Assembly: GCA_937864535.1 (NCBI GenBank)
Contig: CALMJS010000018.1
Coordinates: 186,001-250,000 of the forward strand
Reading direction: 5' to 3'
DNA: 64,000 bases
Origin: an uncultured Paracoccaceae bacterium
GTDB taxonomy: Bacteria; Pseudomonadota; Alphaproteobacteria; Rhodobacterales; Rhodobacteraceae
The notes beneath the pieces were generated by a model. That model was not told where the DNA came from and did no database searches. It worked only from the letters and a program-made list of their open reading frames with translations. Positions within the stretch are counted from its first letter, which is position 1. Every line of letters starts with the position of its first letter. The translations under genes and the position numbers were made by a program. This document shows positions 48,898-56,840 of the stretch, piece after piece.

Positions 48898-49481
48898 TTT
48901 TCCGCTTCTCCGCACTCATTGGGCCCCTGTGGGGCGTGATGGTCGGGGGCCCATGGGGCCGCCGTTTCGGCTGAGTTGGGCATAGTCCCGACCGGCACCC
49001 AAGTCAATGTGTGCCATTGTATACCGAACAAGATTTTCGGTGCGCGCAGTGTCGCAGGCCGGTTCAGGGCGGGTTGCGGTCTGTTGTTGCTTCGCATTTG
49101 CAGAATCAACTGTGGGCCTTTGCCACCAAGGTTTGCTCTACGAATGCGCGATTGGGTCCAAAACCGTATAAAATTTGGGCCGCTGCGTGTCTCTGCCGCG
49201 GCGGGCGGTCTTTCTGCGGATGCAAGATTTGTGTCAAAATCCAACAAGGCGCAGCATCGAGATGTGGCGAGAGCAGCGTTGTTCGCGCCACACGAAACCC
49301 AAGGTTGGCAGCAATGGCGCTGCACCGGATGGGACTAGCGAGTGATCGCGGGTCCGGCGGTCGCCTTGCCCCACGTGACGACACAGTCGCAAACCGTCCC
49401 CGGTCGGGATGACAGCCACAGTTGCACTGGGACCTGCCGCATTGGGTCAAAATCTGCGTGAAACAACAGGGACAACGACAA
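48898..49481. other. 584-base non-coding stretch between icd and the FNT channel gene
   Basis: No convincing gene: frames on both strands here lack ribosome sites and recognisable protein sequence. Base composition is poorer in GC than the flanks. Three similar 14-mers occur: TTGGGTCCAAAACC (49152-49165), TTGTGTCAAAATCC (49229-49242) and TTGGGTCAAAATCT (49442-49455). A weak sigma54-like site, TTGGCAGC then GC at the right 12-base distance (GG 49307-49308, GC 49319-49320), could drive the FNT operon. It most likely holds two divergent promoters and their control sites. Confidence 0.45.
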
Positions 49482-50312
49482 ATGGCATATGTGCAACCTG
49501 CCGAGTTTGCGGCCAAGATGGTCGAAGCTGGTGAATCTAAAATTCTGATGTCGACAAAGGATACGCTGATCCGCGCCTATATGGCGGGGGCGATCCTTGC
49601 GCTGGCCGCGGCCTTTGCGGTGACGATTACGGTGAATACGGGCAATCCGCTGATTGGCTCGCTGCTGTTCCCGGTCGGGTTCTGTATGCTCTACCTGATG
49701 GGCTTTGACCTCTTGACCGGGGTGTTCACCCTCGCGCCGCTGGCCGTGATTGCCAAGCGTCCAGGCATGACCTGGGGCGGGGTGTTGCGGAACTGGGGGC
49801 TGGTGTTCGTCGGCAATTTTGCGGGCGCAATGACCACGGCGGTGTTTATGGCGATCATCTTTACGATGGGCTTTACCACCGAACCTAATGCGGTTGGCCA
49901 GAAAATCGGTGTCATTGGCGAGAGCCGGACGCTAGGCTATGCCGCTGCCGGGGCAGGGGGCATGCTGACCCTGTTTGTGCGGGCGGTCATGTGCAACTGG
50001 ATGGTGTCCACCGGCGTCGTCGCCGCGATGATGTCGAACAGTGTGTCGGGCAAGATCATGGCGATGTGGATGCCGATCCTCGTGTTCTTTTACCTCGGCT
50101 TTGAACACTCCATCGTGAACATGTTCCTGTTCCCCTCGGGCATCATGCTGGGCGGTCAGTTCACGTGGTCGGACTATTTCCTCTATAACGAAATTCCGAC
50201 GGTGATCGGCAATCTGGTCGGGGGCCTGACCTTTGTTGGCGGGATGATCTATTCCACCCACTACAAAACCTCGCCCAAGCGGAGCGTGGCAGTCGGCCAG
50301 CCAGCCGAATAA
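49482..50312 (+). CDS. Formate/nitrite transporter (FNT) family anion channel
   Basis: 276 residues, six transmembrane helices of the FocA/NirC fold. Helix-breaking LTGVFTL lies near 78-84, the cytoplasmic-loop KRPGMTWGGVLRNW near 92-105, VMCNWMVSTGV near 169-179, and the central pore histidine is H209 in GFEHSIVNMF, the same number as in FocA. FNT channels pass small monovalent anions (formate, nitrite, hydrosulfide). Here the next gene is a kinase/phosphatase and the one after is cyanase, so cyanate is the most attractive cargo; nitrite or formate remain possible. ATG 49482 has AGGGA 9 bases upstream. Confidence 0.93.
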   Translation: MAYVQPAEFAAKMVEAGESKILMSTKDTLIRAYMAGAILALAAAFAVTITVNTGNPLIGSLLFPVGFCMLYLMGFDLLTGVFTLAPLAVIAKRPGMTWGGVLRNWGLVFVGNFAGAMTTAVFMAIIFTMGFTTEPNAVGQKIGVIGESRTLGYAAAGAGGMLTLFVRAVMCNWMVSTGVVAAMMSNSVSGKIMAMWMPILVFFYLGFEHSIVNMFLFPSGIMLGGQFTWSDYFLYNEIPTVIGNLVGGLTFVGGMIYSTHYKTSPKRSVAVGQPAE

Positions 50313-50330
50313 TCCCCAAATCGCACAGAG

Positions 50331-50356
50331 AAGAGCGGCCCATTCTGGCCGCTCTT
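50331..50356 (+). terminator. Hairpin between FNT gene and kinase/phosphatase gene
   Basis: AAGAGCGGCC-CATTCT-GGCCGCTCTT: a perfect 10-bp stem followed by only one more T. It may be a partial terminator that sets the channel mRNA above that of the two downstream genes. Confidence 0.65.
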
Positions 50357-50381
50357 TGGTCCGTTTAGCCGGTTGCAACTC

Positions 50382-52076
50382 ATGGAATTATCACTGTCCA
50401 TCGGGCAGGCCTCGGCCGCAGGTCATAAACCGTTGAACCAAGATTTTCACGGCGCGCTGATCCCGTCGGGCGATGCGCTGCGCCGCAAGGGGATCACGCT
50501 GGCGATTGCCGATGGCATATCACCATCGCCGGTCAGCCATATCGCGGCGGAAATGACCGTCAAATCGCTGCTGACGGACTATTACAGCACGCCAGAGACC
50601 TGGACGGTGCGGACGGCGGCCGCCCGCGTGATCGCCGCGACCAACAGTTGGCTCTATGCCCAAGGACAGCATCAAGGCATCGTCGAGGTCGATCAGGGCC
50701 ACGTTTGCACCTTGGCCGCAGTCATCTTTAAGGGGCATCAGGCCCATGTGTTCCATGTCGGCGACAGTCGCGTGTGGCGACTGACCGGCGCCGGGCTGGA
50801 ACCGCTGACCTATGATCACCGCACGGGCGGGGGCAGCGTGCTGGCCCGCGCGATGGGCGCCGCCCCCGGGGTCGAAATTGACTACCGTGCGATCGACCTG
50901 TCGGTCGGGGATGTTCTGCTGCTGACCACGGACGGCGTGCATGATTTCTGGTCGTCGCGGGGCTTGCCTGCGCTGATGTCCTCGGCCCGGAGTTTGGACG
51001 AGGCCGCGCAGGCCGTGATCGCGCAGGCCTTGGCGGCGGGCAGTCCGGACAATCTGACGGTCCAGATCGCCCGCATCGACAGCCTGCCCGCCGCAGCGGC
51101 TCCGCAAACGGATGCCCTTCACTTGCCGATTTTGCCCCTGCCAAGGCCGGGGGATCGGCTGGATGGCTATCAAATTCTACAAACCCTGCATGCCAGTCAC
51201 CGCTCGCATATCTTCTTGGCGCGGGATGGCGGCGGGCGGCGGGTGGTGCTGAAATTCCCGTCGACAGAGCTGCAGGGGGATCCTGCCGCGCAGCAGCGTT
51301 TGCTGGCCGAAGAATGGATCGCCCGCCGGATCGATCATCCGCAGGTGATGAGCGCGCCGCCCGCTGTCGGGCTGCGGTCCGGTCTCTATACGGTGACCGA
51401 CTTTGTCGAGGGCACGACCCTGCGGCAATGGCTGCTGGATCACCCCAAGCCCGAGTTGGACCAAATTCGCCGCATCGTCGATCAGGTTGCCGCCGGGCTG
51501 CGGGCCTTTCATCGGCGCGAGATGCTGCATCAGGATTTGCGCCCGGAAAACATCATGATTGACCGCGATGGGCGCGTCTGCCTGATCGATTTCGGCTCGG
51601 CCTATGTCGCGGGCGTCCAAGAGGAAGGCCCGCAGATCGATCCCGGAATATTGGGCACCTGCCAGTATACCGCGCCTGAATATTTCACCTCGGAGCAGGT
51701 CAGTTGGCGGTCCGATCTGTTTTCGCTCGGCGTGATCGTCTACGAGGCGCTGACTGGCAGGTTGCCCTATGGCAACGATGTGTCGCGTATTCAGACGCCG
51801 CCTGACCGTCGGGCCCTGCGGTATCGGCCAGCCCGGTCAGGGCGCACCGCCGTTCCCCATTGGCTGGACGAAGCGCTGGCCAAGGCGGTCCATCCCGATC
51901 CGTCCCAGCGGCACGACAGTTTGACCGAGTTTTGTGACAACCTCCGCCGCCCCTCGGCGCGGTATCTGTCGCGTGGCTTTCGGCCTTTGGCGGATCGCAA
52001 CCCTATTGTGTTCTGGCAGGGCGTTTCGGCGCTGCTGCTGGTGCTCTGCGTGCTGGTTTTTGCCAGCCGATATTGA
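50382..52076 (+). CDS. Fused PP2C phosphatase - Ser/Thr kinase, tail-anchored
   Basis: 564 residues. N-terminal PP2C-type phosphatase (about 5-235) with metal aspartates in ADGISP (D44), VGDSRVW (D128), TTDGVHDFW (D185) and SPDNLT (D223). A linker follows, then a protein kinase domain (about 262-520): lysine K291 in VVLKF, HQD at 383-385 in place of HRD, N390, DFG at 403-405, APE at 431-433. The glycine-rich loop is poor (LQTLHASHRSHIF). One transmembrane helix (about 542-560) closes the protein, leaving the enzymes in the cytosol at the membrane, beside the channel encoded upstream. Such fusions are known next to alphaproteobacterial nitrate/nitrite transport genes. Confidence 0.92.
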   Translation: MELSLSIGQASAAGHKPLNQDFHGALIPSGDALRRKGITLAIADGISPSPVSHIAAEMTVKSLLTDYYSTPETWTVRTAAARVIAATNSWLYAQGQHQGIVEVDQGHVCTLAAVIFKGHQAHVFHVGDSRVWRLTGAGLEPLTYDHRTGGGSVLARAMGAAPGVEIDYRAIDLSVGDVLLLTTDGVHDFWSSRGLPALMSSARSLDEAAQAVIAQALAAGSPDNLTVQIARIDSLPAAAAPQTDALHLPILPLPRPGDRLDGYQILQTLHASHRSHIFLARDGGGRRVVLKFPSTELQGDPAAQQRLLAEEWIARRIDHPQVMSAPPAVGLRSGLYTVTDFVEGTTLRQWLLDHPKPELDQIRRIVDQVAAGLRAFHRREMLHQDLRPENIMIDRDGRVCLIDFGSAYVAGVQEEGPQIDPGILGTCQYTAPEYFTSEQVSWRSDLFSLGVIVYEALTGRLPYGNDVSRIQTPPDRRALRYRPARSGRTAVPHWLDEALAKAVHPDPSQRHDSLTEFCDNLRRPSARYLSRGFRPLADRNPIVFWQGVSALLLVLCVLVFASRY

Positions 52077-52104
52077 TCCATCCCCCTCCAAGAAAGGAAA
52101 AATG

Positions 52105-52548
52105 ATGCTGACCAAAGACGACGTTGCCCTGATGATCCTCGAAACCAAAAAGGCCGCTGGCCTCACATGGGAGGGCATCGCCGAGCGGATCGGCATGTCG
52201 CCGGTCTTTACCCATTCCGCCGCGATGGGCATGAATGCCTTTCCGCCCGCCAAGGCCGCAGCGCTCGGCCAAGTGCTGAACCTGTCGGCAGAGGCGGTCG
52301 AGGTATTGTCCGAAAGCCCAAACAAGGTCTGGCCGCAAACCGTGCCGACCGATCCCTGCATCTATCGTTTCTATGAAATCGTCGGGGTCTACGGCCCGAC
52401 GCTCAAGGCCCTGATTCACGAAAAATTCGGCGATGGCATCATGTCGGCGATTGATTTCGAAATGTCAGTGTCGCGCGTCGAAAACCCCAAAGGCGATCGG
52501 GTCAAGGTCGAGATGTCGGGTAAGTACCTGCAATATAACGCTTGGTAA
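52105..52548 (+). CDS. cynS: Cyanate hydratase (cyanase)
   Basis: Converts cyanate plus bicarbonate to ammonia and CO2. 147 residues. An N-terminal helix-turn-helix-like region (about 5-75) and the C-terminal catalytic domain. The three active-site residues align with those of E. coli CynS at a constant offset of eight: R88 and E91 in YRFYE, S114 in GDGIMSAI. C-terminal SGKYLQYNAW is typical. ATG 52105 is 6 bases after AAGGA; an ATG one codon earlier is only 3 bases away. It starts 28 bases after the kinase/phosphatase gene. Confidence 0.97.
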   Translation: MLTKDDVALMILETKKAAGLTWEGIAERIGMSPVFTHSAAMGMNAFPPAKAAALGQVLNLSAEAVEVLSESPNKVWPQTVPTDPCIYRFYEIVGVYGPTLKALIHEKFGDGIMSAIDFEMSVSRVENPKGDRVKVEMSGKYLQYNAW

Positions 52549-52605
52549 CTTGCCTCTGCGATTGGCCACGGTCTAGGATTGCCCATCACTAACCGGGCAG
52601 AGACC

Positions 52606-53643
52606 GTGGCAGGCAGCAAACTCACCTTTCCGCAAAAACTCAGGATCGATCTGGCATTTGAAACGGGCCGCATGGACCGCGTTGCGGCCCTTCTGGACCG
52701 GTTCGCGGCCAAGGGCGTGGATGTGGCAGGGGTGCCGTTCCGGCTGCTGGATCGCGCCTTTGCAGGGGAACCGGCGGTCGTCTCTGACATGGGCGGCCTC
52801 GGGCGCTTTACGCTTGGCGGTCAGCCGCGGTTGTTCGCGGCCATCGTGGCGGACTGTCACGACCGTCAAACGCCCGCGCTGCGCGCCTTGGTCGGTGATC
52901 CCTCGGCACATCCACGCACCCGGTTCGAGGCGATGGGCTGGTCCGTGTTCCTGACTAACCGCGCGGCGCCGCCGACCTGCGGCCCTGCAACCGGGCCGTT
53001 GTTCCAGTTCTGGGACCGCGATCCGCCTGCGGAAATCATCACCGCCCGGCGCGAATTTGCGTCTTCGGTGCCAGGCTCGCTCTGGTTCGACGCGGATCAG
53101 GCCCGCGCCTATGTGGCGCAGAATTTCGATGGAGAAATGGTCACGCTGTGGGATGGGCTGTGGCATCCCGCCCTGCAATCGGATGTGTTCCGTCTATTGC
53201 GGCTCGTACACGACGGCGGGCTCTATATCGACGCGGACTCGGCGCCCGGCCCGAAATTGCCGACGTTCTGCGCGGTGGCCGGTGGGGCTGTTTGGGGCTG
53301 CGCGATGACCAATGTTCCCGGCTGTGCGGCCCTGAACCATTTTCTGGCCACCCCGCCGAATGCGCCGGTGTTAACCGAATATTTGGGCCTGGTGGTGCAA
53401 AACCTGCGGGACCGGCCCTTTGACAATATCTTTTGGCTGACGGGGCCGGGGGCGTTTACACGGTTTCTCTATCGGCGTGGCGGGGGCATTTCGCTCTTGC
53501 CGCGCGAGGTGGTCTGGGGCGACTACGCGGCCCAGATCGATGCCGGTTATAAACGGTCGGACCGTAACTGGCGGGTGCGGGAACACGGCCTCGGCCTCAC
53601 CGATCAGGGTCCCTTGGCTGCGGCGCTCTCGGATCTGTCATAA
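52606..53643 (+). CDS. Glycosyltransferase with DxD sugar-binding region
   Basis: 345 residues, soluble. The segment HPALQSDVFRLLRLVHDGG followed by LYIDADS is the donor-sugar/metal site of the GT32-like (Gly_transf_sug / capsular sugar) family. The N-terminal 120 residues do not match anything I recognise. Acceptor and sugar unknown. The start is uncertain: GTG 52606 has a weak GGCAGAG upstream, and TTG 52579 directly abuts an AGGA. It follows cynS by 57 bases but shows no functional link to cyanate. Confidence 0.7.
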   Translation: MAGSKLTFPQKLRIDLAFETGRMDRVAALLDRFAAKGVDVAGVPFRLLDRAFAGEPAVVSDMGGLGRFTLGGQPRLFAAIVADCHDRQTPALRALVGDPSAHPRTRFEAMGWSVFLTNRAAPPTCGPATGPLFQFWDRDPPAEIITARREFASSVPGSLWFDADQARAYVAQNFDGEMVTLWDGLWHPALQSDVFRLLRLVHDGGLYIDADSAPGPKLPTFCAVAGGAVWGCAMTNVPGCAALNHFLATPPNAPVLTEYLGLVVQNLRDRPFDNIFWLTGPGAFTRFLYRRGGGISLLPREVVWGDYAAQIDAGYKRSDRNWRVREHGLGLTDQGPLAAALSDLS

Positions 53644-53667
53644 AACCTTCATTGGACATCTCGGGTT

Positions 53668-53697
53668 CGTTTCCGTATTTCCTAAAATATGGAAACG
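53668..53697 (+). promoter_or_regulatory. ArsR-type operator over the arsR-arsC start codon
   Basis: CGTTTCCGTATTT-CCTA-AAATATGGAAACG: 13-base inverted arms with one mismatch and a 4-base spacer. The right arm includes the ATG at 53689. A symmetric site covering the start codon is what an autorepressing ArsR protein would use. Confidence 0.7.
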
Positions 53698-54507
53698 AAT
53701 TTCGCCGCGCATTGTTTTGCTGTTCTCGGAAACCCCGGTCGCCTCGATGTGTTCCGGTTGCTCATGCGGTTTGCCCCCAGATCGGTGCGCCCGACAGAGA
53801 TCGCACAGGCGCTGAACCTCAAACCCAATACGCTGTCGCATTACCTCAATGAAATGCTGACCGCTGGCCTGATCGTCGTGACCCGGCGGGGCCGGTCTTT
53901 GTACTATGCACCGAATATGGCCCGCTTGAACGATCTGATAGACTTTGTGGCCCATGATCTGGCGCGGGGTCGCTCTGACCTGCTGCCATCTGCGCCGCCG
54001 CCGCATGTGGCGGGTCGGCCTGCCGTGCTGTTTTTGTGTACCGGCAATTCTGCCCGGTCCCTGATGGCGGAATCGCTGCTGCGCAGCCTCGGCGGAGACC
54101 GGTTCGCGGTCTTCTCTGCAGGAACCCACCCGCAAAAGGCGCCCAATCCGTTGGCTCTCGAGGTCTTGCGCCGCAATGGCCATGACATCACTCCGTTGTG
54201 GAGCAAGTCCGTCGCCGAATACCAGTCACCCGATGCGCCACGCTTTGACTTTGTGTTTAGCCTCTGTGACGCAGCGGTGATTGAGGATTGCGGGGCCTTC
54301 CCCGAGAGCCCGATAACTGCCCATTGGGGCATTGACGACCCTGCAGCCGTCACCGGGACCGAGGCCGAACGCATGCTCGCCTTTTCCCGCGCCTATTCTC
54401 AACTCAGGCGCCGCATCGAAGCCTTCCTCGCCCTGCCACTGCAAACCCTTGGCCGTCCGGCGCTGCAACGCGAAATGGACGCCGTCTACATCCAACCTTT
54501 CATCTAG
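53689..54507 (+). CDS. ArsR repressor fused to ArsC-type arsenate reductase
   Basis: 272 residues. The N-terminal winged helix (about 1-90; [11 protein letters not shown] and [19 protein letters not shown] recognition region) is ArsR-like. A proline-rich linker (about 98-110) leads to a low-molecular-weight-phosphatase fold (about 111-250) with the P-loop C117-TGNSARS and two further cysteines, C193 and C201, in the LCDAA...DC pattern of thioredoxin-coupled Ars[10 protein letters not shown] matches the same family. So one protein may both sense and reduce arsenate. It heads a run with GAPDH (11 bases on) and ArsJ. Confidence 0.9.
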   Translation: METNFAAHCFAVLGNPGRLDVFRLLMRFAPRSVRPTEIAQALNLKPNTLSHYLNEMLTAGLIVVTRRGRSLYYAPNMARLNDLIDFVAHDLARGRSDLLPSAPPPHVAGRPAVLFLCTGNSARSLMAESLLRSLGGDRFAVFSAGTHPQKAPNPLALEVLRRNGHDITPLWSKSVAEYQSPDAPRFDFVFSLCDAAVIEDCGAFPESPITAHWGIDDPAAVTGTEAERMLAFSRAYSQLRRRIEAFLALPLQTLGRPALQREMDAVYIQPFI

Positions 54508-54518
54508 GGAACACTCGC

Positions 54519-55526
54519 ATGCCGCGTATCGCTCTGAACGGCCTCGGCCGCATTGGAAAACTTGTTCTGCGCGACCTGATCGACACCGGCGCTGGCGGTG
54601 ACATCGTTTTGATCAACGATCCGGTCGGCACCGCCGAACAACATGCGCTGTGGATGGAATTCGACAGCGTGCATGGCCGCTGGCCCACACCGGTCGGTTA
54701 TGATGACGCAGGTCTGATCCTGAACGGATGCCCCATTCGCCTGACGCAGGAAAAATCGATCGAGGCGCTGCCGCTGCGGGACCTTGGCATCGACCTCGTC
54801 ATCGATTGCACCGGCGTGTTCAAAACCGCAGCCAAAATCGAGCCCTACTTTGCGGCCGGCGTGAAAAAGGTCGTCGTCAGCGCCCCGGTCAAGGATGGCG
54901 AGGCCCTCAACATCGTCTACGGCATCAATCACGACCTCTACGATGGATCCCAGCGTCTGGTCACGGCGGCCTCGTGTACCACCAACTGCCTCGCGCCGGT
55001 GGTCAAGGTGATCCATGAAAACCTGAAAATCAGACATGGCTCTATCACGACGATCCATGATGTGACCAATACGCAGACGATCGTCGACCGCCCGGCCAAG
55101 GATATGCGCCGCGCCCGCAGTGCCCTGACCAACCTGATCCCGACCACGACAGGCAGCGCGACGGCCATCACCCTGATCTACCCCGAACTGAGGGGCCGCC
55201 TGAATGGCCATGCCGTCCGCGTGCCGCTGTTGAACGGCTCGCTGACCGATTGCGTGTTCGAGGTCGAAACCCCCACCACCGCCGAGGCGGTGAATGACCT
55301 CTTCAAAACCGCGTCCGAGGGTGCGCTCAAAGGCATTCTGGGCTTCGAATCGCGCCCGCTGGTATCCAGCGATTTCACCAATGATCCGCGCTCGTCGATC
55401 ATCGACGGGCCCTCTACGATGGTGGTCAACGGCACGCAGGTGAAAATCTATGCGTGGTACGACAACGAATGGGGCTATTCGTGCCGTTTGGCCGATATCG
55501 TCCGCATGGTTGCCGGATCGCTCTGA
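54519..55526 (+). CDS. ArsJ-associated glyceraldehyde-3-phosphate dehydrogenase
   Basis: 335 residues. GLGRIGKLV, catalytic cysteine in TAASCTTNC, the histidine in [10 protein letters not shown] (not the SYTGDQ of the two glycolytic copies), and [12 protein letters not shown]. In the known ArsJ system this enzyme makes 1-arseno-3-phosphoglycerate from arsenate and glyceraldehyde-3-phosphate, and ArsJ exports it. It is clearly diverged from the two paralogues at 42994 and 44292 and keeps the NAD-type aspartate (IND). Position between arsR-arsC and arsJ makes the assignment firm. Confidence 0.94.
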   Translation: MPRIALNGLGRIGKLVLRDLIDTGAGGDIVLINDPVGTAEQHALWMEFDSVHGRWPTPVGYDDAGLILNGCPIRLTQEKSIEALPLRDLGIDLVIDCTGVFKTAAKIEPYFAAGVKKVVVSAPVKDGEALNIVYGINHDLYDGSQRLVTAASCTTNCLAPVVKVIHENLKIRHGSITTIHDVTNTQTIVDRPAKDMRRARSALTNLIPTTTGSATAITLIYPELRGRLNGHAVRVPLLNGSLTDCVFEVETPTTAEAVNDLFKTASEGALKGILGFESRPLVSSDFTNDPRSSIIDGPSTMVVNGTQVKIYAWYDNEWGYSCRLADIVRMVAGSL

Positions 55527-55528
55527 CC

Positions 55529-55582
55529 CTTTCATCTTTCCCCAAATACCTTCGGGGGTCCGGGGGCGGAAAGCCCCCGGCC
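55529..55582. repeat. Dispersed intergenic repeat, copy 5
   Basis: CATCTTTCCCCAAATACC, TTCGGGGG, then a CCGGGGGC-GGAAA-GCCCCCGG hairpin. Same orientation type as copy 4b. It sits inside the arsenic operon, between the GAPDH gene and arsJ. Confidence 0.75.
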
Positions 55583-55601
55583 TTGGTTACAGGGCGCCGA
55601 C

Positions 55602-56840
55602 ATGACCACGTCTCTCAAGGCATATGCCTCCGTCACAGCGGCCTATTGGGCCTTCATGCTCTCCGATGGCGCGCTGCGGATGCTTGTGCTGTTGCATTTT
55701 AACGCGCTAGGCTTTTCGCCCGTACAACTGGCGTGGCTGTTCCTGCTCTACGAGGTGGCCGGGATCGTCACCAACCTTGGCGCGGGATGGCTGGCGGCGC
55801 GCTTCGGTCTGGCCTCGACCCTCTACGCCGGGCTGGGGCTGCAGGTGATCGCGCTGGTCGCCCTGTCGCAACTCGATCCCGCTTGGGGCGCGGCGCTATC
55901 GGTGGCCTATGTCATGGCGGTGCAGGGCCTGTCCGGCATTGCCAAGGATCTGGCGAAAATGTCCTCCAAATCCGCGGTCAAGCTTCTGGCGCCCTCTGGC
56001 GATGGAAGCCTGTTCAAATGGGTTGCCCTGCTGACCGGGTCGAAAAACGCGGTCAAGGGGGCCGGGTTTTTCATCGGCGCGCTGTTGCTGGGTCTATTCG
56101 GGTTCGAAGGCGCCGTTTGGGGTATGGCCGCTGTCTTGGCGGTGATCCTCTTGGCGATTGTCCTGTTTTTGCCCGCGGGCCTGCCCGGGCGGATGAAATC
56201 GTCCGAATCCTGGTCAGGGTGGCGGTCAAAGGACCCGCGGATCAACCAACTCTCGCTGGCGCGGCTGTTCCTGTTCGGCGCACGCGATGTCTGGTTCGTC
56301 GTCGGTATTCCGGTCTATTTTCAATCGGTTCTATCTGACGGTACGCCCGATGGACGGCGCGAAGCCTTCTTTCTGGTTGGCGGCTTTATGGCGCTCTGGA
56401 TCGTGGCCTATGGTGCCGTTCAGGCCTTTGCGCCGCGGATTTTGGGCGGCAAGGCGCAGTCGAGCCCAGTCCTGACGCGCAAGGCCGCGCGTTGGGCCGG
56501 ATATCTGGTGCCGATCCCGGCGGGTTTGGCGGCATTGGTCTGGTGGGCGGGGGCACCCTCGGCCCTGCTGACGCTGGCGGTGGTCGCGGGCTTGCTGTTG
56601 TTCGGCTTTGTCTTTGCGGTCAACAGTTCGGTCCATTCCTACCTGATCCTCGCGTTCGGGGCGGCGGATCGGATCACGCGGGACGTCGGGTTTTACTACA
56701 TGGCCAATGCGGCGGGGCGGCTCTTGGGCACGCTGCTCTCTGGCCTGTCATACGAATTGGGCGGCGTGCCGCTGTGTCTGGCCACCGCCGCAGTGATGGC
56801 GGCAGCCAGTTGGATCGCGGCGCGGCGGATCAGAGCGTGA
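55602..56840 (+). CDS. arsJ: ArsJ organoarsenical exporter (MFS)
   Basis: 412 residues, about 12 transmembrane helices. The N-terminal SVTAAYWAFMLSDGALRMLVLLHF and the loop GIAKDLAKMSSKSAVKLLAP with SLFKWVALLTGSKNAVKGAGFF are ArsJ hallmarks. It exports 1-arseno-3-phosphoglycerate, which then falls apart outside into arsenate and phosphoglycerate. A repeat element precedes it. Its last 11 bases overlap the convergent Gfo/Idh/MocA gene. Confidence 0.93.
   Translation: MTTSLKAYASVTAAYWAFMLSDGALRMLVLLHFNALGFSPVQLAWLFLLYEVAGIVTNLGAGWLAARFGLASTLYAGLGLQVIALVALSQLDPAWGAALSVAYVMAVQGLSGIAKDLAKMSSKSAVKLLAPSGDGSLFKWVALLTGSKNAVKGAGFFIGALLLGLFGFEGAVWGMAAVLAVILLAIVLFLPAGLPGRMKSSESWSGWRSKDPRINQLSLARLFLFGARDVWFVVGIPVYFQSVLSDGTPDGRREAFFLVGGFMALWIVAYGAVQAFAPRILGGKAQSSPVLTRKAARWAGYLVPIPAGLAALVWWAGAPSALLTLAVVAGLLLFGFVFAVNSSVHSYLILAFGAADRITRDVGFYYMANAAGRLLGTLLSGLSYELGGVPLCLATAAVMAAASWIAARRIRA

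Noticed and set aside
49011-49412. A 133-codon frame in the icd-FNT intergenic region
   Set aside because: No ribosome site, a Cys/Arg-rich translation unlike a folded protein, and overlapping frames of similar length on both strands. Treated as non-coding.
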